Below are positions 28,101 through 35,106 of a stretch of DNA of 64,000 bases, piece after piece. How positions within the stretch are numbered: the first letter of the stretch is position 1; the number at the start of each line of letters is the position of its first letter. The DNA comes from Paralvinella palmiformis (taxonomy: Eukaryota; Annelida; Polychaeta; Terebellida; Alvinellidae), in contig JAODUP010000278.1 of NCBI GenBank assembly GCA_025642065.1, positions 1-64,000 on the forward strand, in the 5' to 3' direction. The position numbers and the translations under genes are program-made. Under the pieces are notes generated by a model. It had not been told where the DNA came from. It did no database searches and saw nothing but the letters and a program-made list of their open reading frames with translations.

Positions 28101-28277
28101 ACGGTACCGGTCTAAAATAACTAGTCTATATCAGCTAAATGAAAAGCCAAAAGGCATTACGATTAACGTAGATCTATTCTATTTTTAAAAAACTTAAAAT
28201 ATTTCTTACCCAGCTGATCCTCCAAAAAGGAACTTGATATATTTGGGAATTGACTCTCGTTTGCCGGAAGACGTCAT
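8983..28277 (-). CDS. SLC25A11: mitochondrial 2-oxoglutarate/malate carrier, 10 exons, predicted 312 aa
   Basis: This inner-membrane carrier exchanges 2-oxoglutarate for malate and serves the malate-aspartate shuttle (known for the family). Exons on the - strand: 28277-28210, 19679-19618, 17553-17463, 16654-16571, 15981-15862, 14807-14717, 14558-14468, 10515-10416, 9996-9945, 9162-8983. Phases match at all nine junctions and every donor/acceptor is GT..AG. The sum is 939 bases, 313 codons with TAA; the human protein is 314 aa. Three carrier repeats are visible. The signature PLDLVK is at residues 32-37, the degenerate second signature PAEVALIRM at 129-137 and PVDIVK at 229-234. Conserved blocks include KFLFGGSAG (15-23), [14 protein letters not shown] (78-91), [11 protein letters not shown] (148-158), LTLWRGC, and [21 protein letters not shown] near the C-terminus. 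The frame is intact. Introns carry many transposon relics. It converges on HGH1. Confidence 0.97.
9163..9944 (-). other. SLC25A11 intron 9, nothing recognised
   Basis: AT-rich intron with no recognisable repeat or coding frame. Confidence 0.7.
9945..9996 (-). CDS. SLC25A11: SLC25A11 exon 9
   Basis: 52 bases after AAAAG; residues 236-253, [18 protein letters not shown]. Donor GTGAGT. Confidence 0.95.
10316..10355 (-). repeat. SINE family 1 head fragment
   Basis: The reverse complement reads CTCCGTGGCATAACTGGTAG, the A-box-containing head of the tRNA-derived SINE seen at 30974-31170 and 59436-59612. It lies in SLC25A11 intron 8. Confidence 0.5.
10416..10515 (-). CDS. SLC25A11: SLC25A11 exon 8
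   Basis: 100 bases after TTTCAG; residues 203-235, [19 protein letters not shown] then the third signature SMPVDIVKT. Donor GTATGT. Confidence 0.96.
10805..10955 (+). mobile_element. LINE reverse transcriptase fragment (palm region)
   Basis: Translates [20 protein letters not shown], then [20 protein letters not shown] and a stop. It matches the RT motif normally written LDLSKAFDTVDH..LL.KL..YG; the aspartates are partly kept. A short, dead fragment in SLC25A11 intron 7. Confidence 0.7.
11639..11835 (+). mobile_element. LINE reverse transcriptase fragment (C-terminal side)
   Basis: Reads [16 protein letters not shown], an in-frame stop, then [19 protein letters not shown]. It resembles the thumb-side motif (vkfLGv.lDe.L.w..Hi..l..K) of non-LTR reverse transcriptases. 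Probably from the same dead copy as 10805-10955, being same strand and in the right order. Confidence 0.6.
11890..12165 (-). repeat. SINE family 2, near full length
   Basis: On the - strand a tRNA-like head (CATGGGTAGAGTGCGAGAC, then GCAGATTCGCGCCTCGG as a B-box-like segment) leads to GGCACTATAATAGGAGGAG, CCAGCCAGGCAACTGG and a 3' part with TTTATTTAGAATTAGTCTG and CCTCATTTGAGGTTG. A second copy lies at 33795-33973 (- strand) and a related head plus middle at 54835-54985. Confidence 0.7.
12541..13385 (-). mobile_element. I/Jockey-type LINE 3' fragment with RNase H domain
   Basis: On the - strand the translation gives [20 protein letters not shown], then [20 protein letters not shown], which is the first part of the RNase H domain found at the end of some non-LTR retrotransposon polyproteins (catalytic D of DGSK and E of AELRAI). 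Further 3' come [22 protein letters not shown] and [15 protein letters not shown], the family's C-terminal region. Stop codons and frame changes interrupt it. It lies in SLC25A11 intron 7, in the same orientation as the gene. Confidence 0.8.
14045..14123. repeat. (GT)n microsatellite
   Basis: About 39 uninterrupted GT dinucleotides. Confidence 0.95.
14468..14558 (-). CDS. SLC25A11: SLC25A11 exon 7
   Basis: 91 bases after GTTTAG; residues 173-202, [20 protein letters not shown] then [10 protein letters not shown]. Donor GTAGGT. Confidence 0.96.
14717..14807 (-). CDS. SLC25A11: SLC25A11 exon 6
   Basis: 91 bases after ATTACAG; residues 142-172, [17 protein letters not shown] then [14 protein letters not shown]. 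Donor GTAAGT. Confidence 0.96.
14808..15861 (-). other. SLC25A11 intron 5, nothing recognised
   Basis: About 1 kb of AT-rich intron; no repeat family or frame stood out. Confidence 0.65.
15862..15981 (-). CDS. SLC25A11: SLC25A11 exon 5
   Basis: 120 bases after TTACAG; residues 102-141, [20 protein letters not shown] then the second signature region [15 protein letters not shown]. Donor GTGTGT. Confidence 0.96.
15982..16570 (-). other. SLC25A11 intron 4, nothing recognised
   Basis: Contains only a C-run next to a short CA repeat near 16367-16388. Confidence 0.65.
16571..16654 (-). CDS. SLC25A11: SLC25A11 exon 4
   Basis: 84 bases after ATTTCAG; residues 74-101, [17 protein letters not shown] then [10 protein letters not shown]. 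Donor GTAAGT. Confidence 0.96.
16735..16830 (+). repeat. tRNA-like SINE head fragment
   Basis: GCAGCCGAGATGGTAGAGTG followed by GGTTCTGGTTTGTGATACTA resembles a worn A-box/B-box pair of a tRNA-derived SINE. No cloverleaf can be closed, so it is not a tRNA gene. It lies in SLC25A11 intron 3. Confidence 0.4.
17162..17195. repeat. (TA)n microsatellite
   Basis: About 17 TA units in SLC25A11 intron 3. Confidence 0.9.
17463..17553 (-). CDS. SLC25A11: SLC25A11 exon 3
   Basis: 91 bases after TTTCAG; residues 44-73, from [12 protein letters not shown] to EGFTGIYS. Donor GTAAGT. Confidence 0.96.
17554..19617 (-). other. SLC25A11 intron 2, nothing recognised
   Basis: 2 kb of AT-rich intron. A + strand frame at 18959-19222 (87 residues) has no family I recognise and is probably chance. 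Confidence 0.55.
19618..19679 (-). CDS. SLC25A11: SLC25A11 exon 2
   Basis: 62 bases after the acceptor GTTGCAG; residues 23-43, including the first carrier signature [14 protein letters not shown]. Donor GTAAGTAA. Confidence 0.96.
20903..21074. repeat. 14-bp AT minisatellite
   Basis: About 12 near-perfect copies of AAATATATATAAAT. Confidence 0.92.
21385..21515 (-). pseudogene. possible hAT transposase C-terminal fragment
   Basis: On the - strand the translation reads [20 protein letters not shown], then [19 protein letters not shown]. This resembles the C-terminal end of ZNF862/ZMYM-like hAT transposases (L-x-V/I-K ... DF ... A..LW). Only about 40 residues, so tentative. Confidence 0.35.
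22158..22191. repeat. (CA)n microsatellite
   Basis: CA run of about 13 units plus flanking imperfect units. Confidence 0.85.
22579..22886. mobile_element. MITE-like element with short terminal inverted repeats
   Basis: The left end reads CAGGGTTAGAATTTCACGAG; the right end, inverted, reads CAAGGCTAGAATTTCGATGT. Internally both arms carry scattered inverted pieces with GTTGATTC/TTGATTC and AAATCAA motifs. About 308 bases with no coding capacity. The target-site duplication was not resolved. Confidence 0.5.
25471..25545 (-). repeat. TTGGTTATGAA-type sub-repeats, inverted orientation
   Basis: The reverse complement carries CAATTGGTTATGAATTGGTA and TGTGGTTACAAAGTGGTATT. The same unit occurs in the opposite orientation at 26840-27065 and 28050-28112, so this block could be one end of a larger element. 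Confidence 0.6.
25740..26190 (-). pseudogene. relic of a FLYWCH/MULE-type transposase N-terminal region
   Basis: On the - strand [15 protein letters not shown] is followed by two stop codons and then [19 protein letters not shown], the cysteine/histidine finger (CxxC...CDGC.RWQHRTC) that heads a MULE-like transposase family I know from mollusc and annelid genomes. A +1-type frame change then opens a 105-codon frame (26064-25747). It has an acidic linker and ends [17 protein letters not shown], matching the IVEGGTKR..KLV lead-in to the FLYWCH zinc finger. It stops there. Family assignment is from memory of the motif order and was not searched. Confidence 0.6.
26236..26690. repeat. 41-bp minisatellite, about 11 copies
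   Basis: The unit contains CAGTAGAGACCCCTACATGG and CCGTCGGCTATTAGACACAG. Copies differ by only a few substitutions (CCTGCATGG in the first three, CACAGC versus GCAGC) and one single-base deletion near 26459. The unit resembles dispersed sequences at 54711-54742 and 56461-56495. Confidence 0.95.
26840..27065 (+). repeat. irregular minisatellite of TTTTGGTTATGAAATGG units
   Basis: About ten units built on GGCTTTTGGTTATGAAA followed by TGG, with variable spacers (TGGTATGG, TGGAATGG, TAGTATGG). The same unit occurs at 28050-28112 and inverted at 25471-25545. Confidence 0.9.
27226..27330 (+). pseudogene. short ATG-led frame, possible transposase N-terminus
   Basis: Encodes 34 residues: [20 protein letters not shown] then [14 protein letters not shown] and TAG. 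F..V.D.F.SF.EL...L resembles the N-terminal lead of MULE/ZSWIM-like transposases, and it directly precedes the dispersed repeat at 27350. No further coding follows. Could also be chance. Confidence 0.25.
27350..27560 (+). repeat. dispersed repeat, copy 2 (CCTGGAAA motifs)
   Basis: Collinear with 930-1110 plus the following ATAATATTTCCTTGGCTG segment that matches 1336-1360. Truncated before the transposase-coding part present at 1382-2110. Confidence 0.6.
28050..28112 (+). repeat. TTGGTTACGAA-type sub-repeats
   Basis: ACTTGGTTACGAATTGGTAT, then TCCTTTGGTTACGAAACG and GGTACGAAACGGTACC. Opposite in orientation to 25471-25545. Confidence 0.6.
28210..28277 (-). CDS. SLC25A11: SLC25A11 exon 1 with start codon
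   Basis: ATG at 28277-28275; codes [20 protein letters not shown] and SA plus two bases, donor GTAAGA. The short hydrophilic N-terminus ahead of KFLFGG suits the family. Confidence 0.95.
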
Positions 28278-29114
28278 CTTTTCGGGTAATGGACCAAAAC
28301 CGCTTTAGAATGCTTTAAACCTTTCAACATATAAACCAGCTGATCTGGTCCCATCCGCCCCAAAGTCAATGTCAAGGTCAGTGACGATAATACAGGTTAG
28401 ATAATGGCGCCACCAGTGGTCTGCGGTAACTAGCCTAAATAAAAGTTGTCATGGTTCTTCTAACAGTCTTAGTATTTTCACAGATACATTATTTGAAACT
28501 TTAAAAATAACATTACAGCATCGATCATTCAATCAATTATTCAAATATGACTCACTGATATAGAAACATTGGGTCTTTTGCCCCTTTGGTCAAAAGCCCC
28601 TTAATTACTTTGCCAATTTAATAGTGTGACTTTTGTAAAGTAAAAAAATAAATTAAACAAAAATAAAATTGCACACCTTAATTGTGATTTTGGTGAACAA
28701 AATAATAATGATAATTATATAAATAAGTAAATGTCTTTTACAAGATAATTTTAATGCAATATTTAGATGCAAAATATCCAATGGTTCATTATACATATAT
28801 CAATTGTAATTAAGGACACGCTCACTGAAACTGAGAATCTACCCATATGTTATTTAACTCAGGTCTGTTCCAATTAATCTTTCTGATCATGGGATCATTA
28901 TAATTGCAATTGTTGATGACAGACAATGAATAAAGAAAACAGTTACAAAAGAAATAATGATTATAGATTTAACAGAAGCCACTGAATAAAGCCATAAATA
29001 TACATATATATATATATTGTAGATATATATTTGAAGCAAGCAGATCTTCAGAGATTGAATTCCTATAAATAGTGCTGCTATTGCTATGCATATCATAAAT
29101 CTCTTTTGACAATC
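28278..29114. promoter_or_regulatory. SLC25A11 upstream region
   Basis: The 840 bases between the SLC25A11 start codon and the FLYWCH-like exon on the other strand. The first 170 bases are less AT-rich than the surroundings and hold an ERR-type site. No TATA box was recognised at a suitable distance. The rest is AT-rich with nothing recognised. Confidence 0.5.
28372..28380 (+). promoter_or_regulatory. perfect ERR/nuclear-receptor monomer site
   Basis: TCAAGGTCA fits the estrogen-related receptor consensus TNAAGGTCA exactly and lies 95 bases upstream of the SLC25A11 ATG. ERR proteins are known activators of mitochondrial metabolism genes in vertebrates and flies. A 9-mer can occur by chance. 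Confidence 0.4.
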
Positions 29115-29744
29115 ATGGAGATAATAAAAAATAACAAAGGTGGTGTGAAAGTGTGTAATGAAGGATATACATATCAACAAGTCTACAATCAGATGGGAAT
29201 GTTCGCAGCGTAGAGGTCAATCGTGTGCAGGGGCTCTTGTAACGGACCTACAGGTAATTATTTTTATTTATTAATATTCAGAATGGTGATTCACGATGTT
29301 TTAATTAGATTAATATTTCTTGTACAAATTGTTTATAGATATATATTTTACTGGCCTTGTATAAAAATATGGGTGAGAAGAAAAAATGCACAAATTGTAT
29401 TATTTAAAAAAATGATGTCGGATCACTCTGCAATAATATACGGATGTAATACATGTTATTTTATATTTTAGTTAATGACATATTTTGTATCTTTTTTTCA
29501 GATCCATCCGGTGGTCGATGTAACAGCACATTCACATGCGGCTGATACGGCTAAGGTACAAGCGACCAAAGTGATGGAATATCTGAAGCAAGAGGCCACT
29601 GTTAACCGAGCAACTCCAGGACAGCTAATGACAGATTCAACTGTAAATGCAGCTGTTGGTGTCCGTGCAGCCGTGGGCGATCCAGATGTTGACAAAACAT
29701 CGTCCCAAAACTCCACCTACAGCCACGCAGCTGGTGATTCCTGA
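29115..29744 (+). pseudogene. FLYWCH-type zinc-finger exon pair with a frameshift
   Basis: First exon 29115-29253: MEIIKNNKGGVKVCNEGYTY then QQVYNQ. One extra base follows, after which the frame WECSQRRGQSCAGALVTDLQ continues to the donor GTAATT. Second exon 29502-29744, after TTTTTTTCAG: IHPVVDVTAHSHAADTAKVQ to HAAGDS and TGA. The pattern G-Y-Y...W-C...C-A...H-P...H fits a FLYWCH finger (F/Y, W, two C, then H.H), as found in MULE-type transposases, with the usual following ATKVM.YLK segment. The single-base frame break suggests a decayed transposon or retired host gene; a sequencing error would restore it. Confidence 0.55.
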
Positions 29745-29764
29745 AGAATGGAAGACCACTGGTG

Positions 29765-29955
29765 GAGATAATCCACAACAAGTCTTCCAAATGCCTGCCA
29801 TCCTGCTGTGATCCTTCTTCTTATTTCGTTGTCTCAGTTTTTCTCTATTAATGTAAAACGTTGACCTAGGTAAACATAATCTTCTGCTACATCAAGTTGG
29901 ATTCCATTTACATATACTGCCTTGGTTGTTCTTGTGGTTCCTGCCATGATCTTGA
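29765..29955 (-). mobile_element. RTE-type LINE reverse transcriptase fragment
   Basis: On the - strand: MAGTTRTTKAVYVNGIQLDV, then AEDYVYLGQRFTLIEKN, an in-frame TGA, and DNEIRRRITAGWQAFGRLVV. VNG..L..VEdYvYLGQ followed by EI.RRI.aGW.AFgr is the C-terminal RT landmark of RTE-type non-LTR elements. Short and dead. Confidence 0.75.
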
Positions 29956-30594
29956 TTTCCAGATCCCATTCCAAAGATAGGCAACGGAACACACACAGTA
30001 ATATGGGAGCTTATATCCTAAGTGGTTTTTATCCTAGAGAGCTTTTGTCATGGGGCTTTTATCCTAAGAGGCCTATATCCTACATTCACCTATACTACCT
30101 ATACAGTGATGATCTACATCTATTCCATCTATCGTATGAAGATGCTGGCACTTCTTACTGTTATGAAGCATGTTATAATTGATGTCCGAGGCCGGTCTAT
30201 GATCCAGATATTGGTTAAATCGTTAATCGTTAAACTTGTTTCCGAATTGATAGTCATTTGTCTTGCTTTAGATACGTTGTTTGTGGACATTGGATGACCT
30301 TAATTGTGTCCTGTGTATCGTTCAACTAAATACATCCATTCTTTCATCTAGTATAAATAAGTAACAATAAGTTATCCGGATTTGGTATTTTTCCTATCCA
30401 TAACGGGGTACGTCCATACCACAGATGTTACATAGTCTACAGAGATATCCGTGTATACTATCACAGTGTCCTGAACAAGCATCTTCAGAAAGCTGAATCG
30501 TGTTCATTATAGTGAGTTCTGTCGCTCGCCTTGTGATTGTATTTTTAAATAGATTTTCTTGACCATATACATTAGCCACTGTCATTAGATTATC

Positions 30595-30835
30595 CACATA
30601 GATCGGCCACTGTTAGTAGATTATTATCCACATACATCGGCTACTAGTAGATTATCCACATACATCGGCCACTGTTAGTAGATTGTTCACATAGATCGAC
30701 TACTTTCAGTAGATTTTTCACATAGATCGGTCAGTGTCCGTAGATTATCCACATATATTGGCCACTGTCAGTAAATTATCCACATATATTGGCCACTCTC
30801 AGTAGATTATCTACATAGATTAGTCACTCTCAGTG
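30595..30835. repeat. about 35-bp degenerate minisatellite, 7 copies
   Basis: Units of GTAGATTATCCACATAGATC plus GGCCACTGTCA, with several substitutions and small indels between copies. Confidence 0.85.
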
Positions 30836-30973
30836 ATATTTACAGAAGTTTATAAATATCAAACGAATTATTAACTGGATTATCCTATGTTCCGTAAAAA
30901 TAGAAAATGAGTCGATCTATATATTCTGGTCTAATCTTACAACAACCCTGGCCAATCCAAATAAGGCCTTAGT

Positions 30974-31170
30974 AATGATGATGATGATGATGTTTGATGT
31001 TTTACCATCAATTTTCTGCACATGGAGGATAAATGGGCCGAGCGACCTCCAAAGGTAATGAAGCGTAGTCAATGATGAAACACCCTTCAGATATGCCCAA
31101 GCCGATATTCGAACTCAGGTGGTAGTGATCTGTGTTCCAACGAGCTACCAGTTAGACCACGGAGACGCCC
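30974..31170 (-). repeat. SINE family 1, full-length copy
   Basis: On the - strand: GGCGTCTCCGTGGTCTAACT with GGTAGCTCG (A-box region), ACCTGAGTTCGAATATCGGC (B-box region), GGAGGTCGCTCGGCCCATTT, then CATGTGCAGAAAA...GGTAAAACATC and a GAT/ATC tail. A tRNA-derived SINE. Confidence 0.8.
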
Positions 31171-31180
31171 ATATAAGGAG

Positions 31181-31894
31181 TTAGTATTGTACGTCTTTGA
31201 TATACGCTAAATCATAACATTAGTATCAATTAAGGGATTGAAAGCTTAGATAATCACAATATTGCACAATCTATTAATGAATATTTATTTCTGTGAATGA
31301 TCTCTAATCAAACACGGATAGCTTCTCATTAGATCTGTTGAGGAATGTATTAGGTTTACTGGTGATATCATTCGGGATAATTGACAGGTAGCATTGCATC
31401 TTGTATGCGGCATTACCTGGTGTTTGGTTGCTACGCTTGAGAAAATAAACATCATATCACTACGTTCATCTCACGCTATTGCTATTCGCAAAATAGGAAT
31501 CAGATTTTCAATAACATATATACACCAATTATTATTATTACACGTCTTTTCGTTGACCCTTTGTAGGAGATTTTCATCTAGAATTATCTCTTCCTTTTTA
31601 CATCTACCCCCAGATAGCTAAACACCTGGATAAGATAAAGGTTTGATAACTATAGGACAACTACAATAATGACGTAGATGGCGGAATGGTTGGTCACTTG
31701 GAACTAAATCATAACGTATGCTGTAAATATATCACGTTATGACATTGACCATCAACGTACCAGAAGGGATTTAATGAGCATAATGGCCTCGAAGGAAAAG
31801 ACAATAAAAAACGGTGAAAACAGAATCTGCGGCAATCACCGGTACACCTTGCTCTGACGCAATTTTCGTTTTCACCTCAATACATATTATATAT
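31181..31894. other. unassigned intergenic sequence
   Basis: No gene or repeat family recognised. Confidence 0.5.
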
Positions 31895-32022
31895 GTATGT
31901 ATGTATGTGTTGTGTGTGTGTGTGTGTATGTGTATGTGTGTGTATGTGTGTATGTGTGTAGTATGATGTGTGTATGTGTGTGTGTATGTGTGTATATGTG
32001 TGTGTGTGTATATATGTGTGTG

Positions 32023-32053
<31 letters not shown>
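31895..32053. repeat. TG-rich microsatellite with TATG interruptions
   Basis: Long (TG)n with periodic TATG. The Cys/Val and Thr/His frames across it are low-complexity translations, not genes. Confidence 0.95.
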
Positions 32054-32514
32054 TTAGCTCAACTCTGGTGAGAAAATTCATTCCACACGTTAACTCATCA
32101 TCAAAACACCACTGGAAAGGTTTTCTAAAGGCGTAGTCGTCGATTTGGCCAATAGCAATTTATTTCAGAAACTGTAAAGGATTTCTCTCAGTGATACTGG
32201 ACGCGGTGAGAGGCCCTCATAACGGATGAAGGCCTCTTGGTAACGGCCAAAATTAACCGAATCGTAAGAGATTTTCTCCTGTAGAGATCCACGTGAAGCA
32301 CCCCCTCCCCCTACCCCCGCTCCTTCTTCCAACCAGGAGACATCGAATACTAATATTTTGTACTAACATCAATAGAAACAGTCCGTAACACGTCGATTAA
32401 ACTCCTCCCCCCCCACCACCTTCTTACCGGTCATACAGTGAGTATTTCCCACAGTACACTATAACGGCGGAAAACTAACGAAGTGCATACGTCCATTACG
32501 TTTGCCATCAAAAT

Positions 32515-32590
32515 AGTGCTGTAGCCCAGTGGGTAGAGTCGCCAGGCGTTTAAGCGGTGTTTGCGAGTTCGAATCCGGTTGATATCGTGA
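32515..32590 (+). repeat. tRNA-like SINE head
   Basis: TAGCCCAGTGGGTAGAGTCG and GCGAGTTCGAATCCGG resemble polymerase III A and B boxes about 35 bases apart. No acceptor-stem pairing, so a SINE or tRNA pseudogene rather than a tRNA. Confidence 0.5.
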
Positions 32591-32850
32591 GAAAGTTATT
32601 TTGTTTTCGGACTCGGTTCGCTCTTTTGAAGACCGATAGATGATGGAATTGAAGAGTAAGGTTAATAATGCCGAAATATATGACAGCGATATAATATCAG
32701 TGTGAGAGTTTGATTCGCTTACCTTCACTAGCAGTTCTATCTGAACAATGTTACCGATCGGTTTGCTTTATAGAGAAAATGTAATGCAATGTTATTCTAA
32801 CTGCCCATAGGAGACTCTCCCAAATATATATATACATATATATATATACA

Positions 32851-33012
32851 CCTCCATTGCTTAACTGGTAGTTCGGTTGGTAACAGATTTATAGCACCTA
32901 GGTTTAAACCCCGGACAAAAGGGTCTTTCAGCTTTTGCTTTGCCTCATTACCTTTGGAGGTCACTCAGCCCATTTAGCCTAACTTGCGCATAAAAATGGC
33001 CCTAAAACACCA
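32851..33012 (+). repeat. SINE family 1, full-length copy
   Basis: The head TCCATTGCTTAACTGGTAG (A box) and GGTTTAAACCCCGGAC (B box) are followed by TTTGGAGGTCACTCAGCCCA, TTTAGCC and CATAAAAATGGCCCTAAAAC, then a CA tail in place of ATC. Confidence 0.8.
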
Positions 33013-33033
33013 ACACACACACACATACACAAC

Positions 33034-33035
<2 letters not shown>

Positions 33036-33084
<49 letters not shown>
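33036..33084. repeat. (TA)n microsatellite
   Basis: About 22 TA units. Confidence 0.92.
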
Positions 33085-33088
<4 letters not shown>

Positions 33089-33794
33089 AAGAAACAATAA
33101 CCAATCAGTAAAAGAAACCAAATATATAATATAATACGGAATGTCCTTTTAGCCGTTTCTGAATTCCTTTTGTCGGAACTCCTAGTCGCCATTGTTGTAA
33201 TTATCCGATGGTCCACCTATCATACTTGATTAAGCAGCTATTTCCAGTGAACAATAATACACGCATCATTGTGAATATTGCTGTCAACGGTCTTTTTTAC
33301 AAAGGCGAAATGCTCGATTGACGCAGCCATTTTTCGAACTCTTCTTAATGGAGGCGCTGATGCGGCCTTTCCAGTTAGGCTTCGGGAGGCGTTCGACATC
33401 GAAGTCGTTTGGCCACAGACACCATTCGCCATTGACCACCAAATTCGTCACTTTATAAAGTTACTTTACATAGAAATGGTATTACTCACATTTGACATGT
33501 TGTTTTCTTTGAAATGATGTCATCGGAGTTGTCAACGATAACATCAAAGAAAGCCCTATGCAAACATTCCCGTTCGAAGATCAGATACCAGCTAGCATTG
33601 TTTATTGTTAAATGGGTAGTCGGAATATCCTCCGTTTATTTTCTAAAGTATACTAATAATATATCAAAAGAATTCGTAGACGATTTATTTAAATTTAGAA
33701 ATTACTGCGAAATATTCCTAATTCAAGAAGTAATGCGAGAACCATTACAGTAAGTAAGTTAATTATTCGCGATGTAAAAAATATCGCATTTTAA
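33085..33794. other. unassigned sequence
   Basis: Overlapping frames of 60-80 codons on both strands at 33238-33753 match nothing I recognise; no splice structure was visible. Confidence 0.45.
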
Positions 33795-33973
33795 TAGTAA
33801 TGGCCGAAATAGCATTTTTTACGTTTCTGGCAACCTCAAATGAGGGAGACGCAAATGGTCTGTAATTTATAGCTTCCCCGCGGAGATTAATTCTAAATAA
33901 AATTAGAATTCATCCTATTATAGTGTCACGGCAGAGATGCGAACCTGCCACCTCCAGCACAGAATGACCATAG
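33795..33973 (-). repeat. SINE family 2, internally deleted copy
   Basis: On the - strand: CTATGGTCATTCTGTGCTGG, GGTGGCAGGTTCGCATCTC, GTGACACTATAATAGGATG, then TTTATTTAGAATTAATCTC and CCTCATTTGAGGTTGCCAG. It lacks the CCAGCCAGGCAACTGG segment of the copy at 11890-12165. The head is replaced by the adjoining satellite. Confidence 0.7.
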
Positions 33974-34498
33974 GTGAGTGAGTGAGTGAGTGAGTGGTGG
34001 TGGTGGTGGTGGTGGTGGTGGTGGTGGTGGTGAGTGGGGAGGTGAGTGAGTGAGTGAGTGAGTGAGTGAGTGAGTGAGTGAGTGAGTGAGTGAGTGAGTG
34101 AGTGAGTGAGTGAGTGAGTGAGTGAGTGAGTGAGTGAGTGAGTGAGTGAGTGAGTGAGTGAGTGAGTGAGTGAGTGAGTGAGGGTGGTGGTGGTGGTGGT
34201 GGTGGTGGTGGTGAGTGAGTGAGTGAGTGAGTGAGTGAGTGAGTGAGTGAGTGAGTGAGTGAGTGAGTGAGTGAGTGAGTGAGTGAGTGAGTGAGTGAGT
34301 GAGTGAGTGAGTGAGTGAGTGGTGGTGGTGGTGGTGGTGGTGGTGGTGGTGGTGGTGGTGAGTGAGTGAGTGAGTGAGTGAGTGAGTGAGTGAGTGAGTG
34401 AGTGAGTGAGTGAGTGAGTGAGTGAGTGAGTGAGTGAGTGAGTGAGTGAGTGAGTGGTGGTGAGTGAGTGAGTGAGTGAGTGAGTGAGTGAGTGAGTG
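33974..34498. repeat. compound (GAGT)n / (GGT)n satellite
   Basis: 525 bases of alternating GAGT tetranucleotide and GGT trinucleotide blocks, with at least four switches between the two. It yields a spurious 249-codon Ser-Leu-Thr-His/His frame on the - strand. Confidence 0.97.
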
Positions 34499-35035
34499 CA
34501 AACCTAATTCAGTACGCCTTCCAGTTACCTGGCCGTTGTTGTGGTACAGAGGATACAACCCGCCAGCGTAAAACACCGGAAGTGCTATCGCTTTGTGACC
34601 GCCGAATAAGTAAAAAGATAGAAATCTTGGTTTATCTCGGCAACTTGTAAAGAAAATAAGCGGCACATCACACACGATGAAGATAACTCTTGATAGCTGA
34701 TGTCGCTAATTATTTCGGCGTTTTCATCCAAGACAAATTCATAGACGCGGCTTCGATAACTAAAAGGTTATCCGTCGTCTTCTGTGATGGAGATAGCTTG
34801 GGGGCTTCTTATGTTGACATATGAACGCCAATTACGAGTGGACCAACACGAAAATGTACGGATATAGAGACCTGTGCCCTTTAATCCGGAAATGGTTGTC
34901 AAAGAACGTGATCCAGATCAGCTGGTAGAAATCACAGAGGTAAACAAATTGATCTAACTGACCAGCTGAGATTAAGTCGAGATAACTCTTAAATCGGTTT
35001 CTTTTTAAACATAATCTGGTTTGGTCTCTCTCTCT
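34499..35035. other. unassigned sequence
   Basis: No gene or known repeat seen. Confidence 0.5.
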
Positions 35036-35037
35036 CT

Positions 35038-35101
<64 letters not shown>
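35036..35101. repeat. (GT)n microsatellite at the left edge of the tandem array
   Basis: About 30 GT units directly abutting the first unit of the 1.37-kb array. Confidence 0.95.

Positions 35102-35106
<5 letters not shown>

Larger units (their letters stand above)
19680..28209 (-). other. SLC25A11 intron 1, 8.5 kb, repeat-rich
   Basis: Contains an ATAAATATAT-type minisatellite, a MITE-like element, transposase relics, two longer minisatellites and dispersed repeats, all listed separately. Nothing was recognised in 19680-20900 or in 22900-25470. Confidence 0.8.

Noticed and set aside
30005..30085. short TTTTATCCTAAG repeats possibly related to the GGACAAATG minisatellite
   Set aside because: Only three or four loose copies and no convincing base-level match to the 46-base unit.
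31887..32136. Thr/His and Cys/Val frames
   Set aside because: Translations of a TG microsatellite.
32515..32590. true tRNA gene on the + strand
   Set aside because: B box is good but no closed cloverleaf could be drawn by eye.
33926..34675. 249-codon - strand frame of Ser-Leu-Thr-His and His runs
   Set aside because: Pure translation of the GAGT/GGT satellite; no start context or splice structure and no non-repeat domain.
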